A stretch of DNA of 64,000 bases, from the NCBI RefSeq assembly GCF_021654775.1, contig NZ_AP025343.1, positions 3,749,501 through 3,813,500 on the forward strand, written 5' to 3'. The stretch's first letter is position 1, and each line of letters starts with the position of its first letter. Shown here piece by piece: positions 61,711 through 64,000 of the stretch. This DNA comes from Paenibacillus azoreducens. GTDB taxonomy: Bacteria > Bacillota > Bacilli > Paenibacillales > Paenibacillaceae. A program made the position numbers and the translations under genes. The notes under the pieces are model-generated. The model was not told where the DNA came from. It made no database searches and saw nothing but the letters and a program-made list of their open reading frames with translations.

Positions 61711-61738
61711 TTATCGGTAATGCTGGAAAAATTATTTA
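61711..61738 (-). promoter_or_regulatory. Possible SigD (flagellar)-type promoter
   Basis: On the minus strand TAAA (61738-61735) and CCGATAA (61717-61711) with 17 nt between; the consensus is TAAA, about 16 nt, CCGATAT. Confidence 0.3.
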
Positions 61739-61868
61739 GTTGGCCAACATGCAGCAAAGCAAATTTCATGCCCGTGCGGAAAAATGCAAAGAGCTGCTGA
61801 CAATCCCCCATCCGTTCATAATCACTGGTTCAACTTATATAGCAGGCTGCTATGAAGATCAATTTCTG

Positions 61869-63200
61869 TCAGTCAGGATCAGCTGCAGGCATCCATCCTG
61901 TTAGCAGCGCACCACCCCCCGAATGGTTGTCTGCGGCGAGTTCGCCTCCGTGCCGTCTAATGATTCTTTGTGAAATGGTCAAACCTAATCCGCTGCCTCC
62001 AGTTGAACGATTTCTGGATGCTTCGCCTCGATATAGAGGTTCAAAAACCCGTTCCAACTCTTCCGAATTGAAGCCTGGACCTGTATCGCGTACCGCAAAC
62101 TTTACTTTGTGACCATCTTGACAGCATTGAACAATGATTTCCCCATGGGATGGCGTATGTCTGACGGCATTATCCAAAAGATTGTTCATGGCACGCTCCA
62201 ATAAATGCGTATCGCCTTTAACGATGCAATTGCCAGCCGAATGATTCGAGATCAAAATGTCTTTTTGCCGGGCAGGCGGATTTAGGCTGTCTATCGACTT
62301 CTGGAGTATGAGTTTAAGATCAACAGTCTTGTCGTTAAGCTGCGTTTCCAAATACTCCATCTTTGTAAATGTGAACAGGTCTTCTACCAATCGATCCAAT
62401 TGAACCGATTTTTCCTTGCAAACCGCCACATATTTTGCTATTTTCTCCGGTGTTTGTGCAATTCCTTGCTCCAGGCCGTCCAAATAACCTCGCAAGGCGA
62501 ACAACGGCGTCCGTAAATCATGCGCGACCGCAGCAATTACAAAACGGCGTTCTTTTTCCAGTTCCGCTTGTTTTTGATAAGATTGCTGAAGCCCGTTCAC
62601 CATCGTTTCAAATCCGTCACGCACTTCGGCGATTTCCGTGATCCTGGACGAAGGCAGCTTCGCATCCCAATCTCCTGCCGCAATTTGTCTGGCTGCAAAG
62701 CTCATCTTCTCCAGCGGTTTAAGAAGGAATCTCCGCATTTCTACTCCGATGATAAAAATAGCCAGCGATAGTCCGGCAATCGTGGAAATCATTTGAGTCG
62801 CATTTGACTTCGGCAAGTAAATGATGACCCTTCCAAGCAAATGACCGTCTTCTATGACGGAGAAGCGTTCGGTTGACGATAGGGAGCCGCCTCGATCCGG
62901 ATTGGACTGGAATATTTCCTGACCGGACGATGATAGAATTACCGCATCCATCTTCGCTTGCCGCAATTGGGTATGCAATTGGTTCTGCCAATTTGCATCC
63001 CTCCATTGGGCCGCCCCCTCTTCGATCAGATGAATCGTCTCGGTCAATTTCCCTTGCAGAATCTCATTTTGCGGCTGGTTTTTTGCTAAGCTAAGCGTTT
63101 TTGTTTCTATGAAATGGGCTGTAACAAAAAAGATCCACGGAACTAAAGTGATGAAGAAGAAACAAAGCATAATAAACGTGCGAATTCGAAGTGTTCTCAT
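61869..63200 (-). CDS. Sensor histidine kinase (PhoR-like)
   Basis: A 443-residue kinase: helices near 7-27 and 150-170 flank an extracellular region with no recognised sensor domain, then HAMP, HisKA (AAVAHDLRTPLFALRGYLDG), HATPase (NLLDNAVRHT, DTGPGF, GSGLGLTIS). ATG 63200 has GAGGGAG 7 nt before it and lies 3 bp after the regulator gene. The kinase faces an OmpR-type partner and probably shares its transcript. Confidence 0.9.
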   Translation of the reverse strand: MRTLRIRTFIMLCFFFITLVPWIFFVTAHFIETKTLSLAKNQPQNEILQGKLTETIHLIEEGAAQWRDANWQNQLHTQLRQAKMDAVILSSSGQEIFQSNPDRGGSLSSTERFSVIEDGHLLGRVIIYLPKSNATQMISTIAGLSLAIFIIGVEMRRFLLKPLEKMSFAARQIAAGDWDAKLPSSRITEIAEVRDGFETMVNGLQQSYQKQAELEKERRFVIAAVAHDLRTPLFALRGYLDGLEQGIAQTPEKIAKYVAVCKEKSVQLDRLVEDLFTFTKMEYLETQLNDKTVDLKLILQKSIDSLNPPARQKDILISNHSAGNCIVKGDTHLLERAMNNLLDNAVRHTPSHGEIIVQCCQDGHKVKFAVRDTGPGFNSEELERVFEPLYRGEASRNRSTGGSGLGLTISQRIIRRHGGELAADNHSGGGALLTGWMPAADPD

Positions 63201-63202
63201 TT

Positions 63203-63889
63203 TTATTCTCCCTCGAAGCGATACCCTACTCCCCATACGTTGACAAGGCATTGCGGTTGATTCGGATCGGATTCGATTTTCTCGCGTAGCCGGCTGAGAT
63301 GGACCCGAATGGTATGCCTGTCGCCCACCCCATCCCAGAATTTTGCAAGTAATTGTTCATATGAAAAAACATGTCTTGGATTTTCGGCAAATAACCGCAG
63401 CAACTCATATTCCTTTGGTGTAAGAATGATGTTCCTTCCATCCACTGTCACTTCTCTTGCGGAAAGGTTTATTTTGATACGGCCATAATCCAAAATCCTT
63501 CCCTCGATATGCTGCTGGGAAGCGGAACGCCGCAATACGGCTTTTACTCTGGCAACAATTTCTCCAGGCGAAGCTGTTTTGACGATATAATCATCGCCAC
63601 CGAGCGTCAGCCCCCGTATCTTGTCCACATCATCGCTGCGAGCGCTCAAGAAAAGAATCGGAACGTTGCTCTCCGCCCGAATCCTGCGACACAACTCAAA
63701 ACCGTTTTGACCCGGCATCATAATGTCCAAAACAATGCAATGAATTGTACTCGCCTGAAACAAGGCCCATGCTTGAGTAGTGTCGCATGCGGTAATCACG
63801 CTGAAATGTTCGTTCTCTAAAAAATCTCTTAACAGTTCGACGATGCTTTGGTCATCGTCTACAACCAATATCGTATTTACTGCGCTCAT
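63203..63889 (-). CDS. OmpR-family response regulator
   Basis: A 228-residue regulator: receiver with VVDDD, phospho-acceptor in CIVLDIMMPGQ (about residue 54), Lys in DDYIVKTASP (Lys where TKP or VKP is usual), and a winged helix (FSYEQLLAKFWDGVGDRHTI, RVHLSRLREKI). ATG 63889 has AAAGGTGGG upstream. Three direct repeats before its promoter are likely its own binding sites. Confidence 0.92.
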   Translation of the reverse strand: MSAVNTILVVDDDQSIVELLRDFLENEHFSVITACDTTQAWALFQASTIHCIVLDIMMPGQNGFELCRRIRAESNVPILFLSARSDDVDKIRGLTLGGDDYIVKTASPGEIVARVKAVLRRSASQQHIEGRILDYGRIKINLSAREVTVDGRNIILTPKEYELLRLFAENPRHVFSYEQLLAKFWDGVGDRHTIRVHLSRLREKIESDPNQPQCLVNVWGVGYRFEGE

Positions 63890-63950
63890 AAAGATCCCAC
63901 CTTTGCACCCTAGTTTATCATTTTTTCTGCATGAACTGACGCATTCAAAT

Positions 63951-63980
63951 GTTTTGTGATATTTCGTGATTGTTTTGTGA
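63951..63980. promoter_or_regulatory. Three TCACAAAAC-type direct repeats
   Basis: On the minus strand TCACAAAAC (63980-63972), TCACGAAAT (63969-63961) and TCACAAAAC (63959-63951) recur every 10-11 bp, as PhoP-type regulator boxes do. They lie 62-91 bp before the regulator start. Confidence 0.5.
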
Positions 63981-64000
63981 CCTTTTTATAGCTTTATTTG

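Overview
The window reads as chromosomal DNA of a spore-forming, low-to-medium GC Firmicute, most likely Paenibacillus. The reasons are strong Shine-Dalgarno sequences with frequent TTG and GTG starts, a T-box riboswitch, a YesM/YesN two-component pair beside CUT1 sugar-transport genes, a very large 7TMR-DISM hybrid kinase, ECF sigma with a DUF4179 anti-sigma-like partner, HelD, and a possible exosporium-type protein. No rRNA, tRNA, CRISPR array, phage or transposase gene was seen. Most genes lie on the minus strand.

Layout. 0-8 kb: a partial gene, an ExsC-like protein, a YjbR protein, a truncated ABC-F gene that keeps a complete attenuation leader, a hydrolase, HelD, an SDR and a 28-codon micro-gene with its own promoter and terminator. 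8-13 kb: a 1,000-residue double-module hybrid sensor kinase and a membrane-anchored hydrolase. 13-18.7 kb: a GC-richer operon (acyl-CoA dehydrogenase, SDR, APH-like kinase, acyl-CoA ligase, TetR) that resembles the 4-hydroxyacyl-CoA/levulinate (lva) pathway; its dehydrogenase carries an in-frame amber codon. 18.9-21.4 kb: a T-box riboswitch with no synthetase gene, an acetyltransferase, two VOC proteins and a GNAT remnant. 21.7-30.1 kb: a DUF347 membrane protein, two histidine phosphatases, an ECF sigma/anti-sigma pair, a degenerate-HD plus CHAP fusion, and a secreted amidase. 30.2-34.8 kb: a kinase remnant, DrrAB-type exporter, and a TetR with its membrane-protein partner. 34.9-43.8 kb: a sugar ABC importer (two permeases, solute-binding protein) with YesN/YesM regulators and a second solute-binding lipoprotein. 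44-50.7 kb: methyltransferase, a two-component system whose regulator gene is fused at a deletion-like junction to a truncated multicopper oxidase, acetyltransferases and an Rrf2 regulator. 51-64 kb: secreted protein, DUF4272 and DUF4386 proteins, Crp/Fnr regulator, diacylglycerol glycosyltransferase-like protein, APH, ketopantoate-reductase-like protein with TetR, a frameshifted glucose/sorbosone dehydrogenase, and a PhoPR-like two-component system.

The most unusual signals are: (1) a two-hairpin repeat of 113 bp, two copies of which are identical base for base although 32 kb apart and inverted; all three copies start directly after the T-tract of an intrinsic terminator, in the same orientation relative to it; (2) the ABC-F leader, whose 12-nt element is exactly complementary to the terminator about 190 nt downstream; (3) the orphan valine-type T-box; (4) several independently damaged genes (7-bp tandem duplication, amber codon, 4-nt insertion, deletion fusion, terminal fragments), which point to local gene decay or to sequence error and should be checked.
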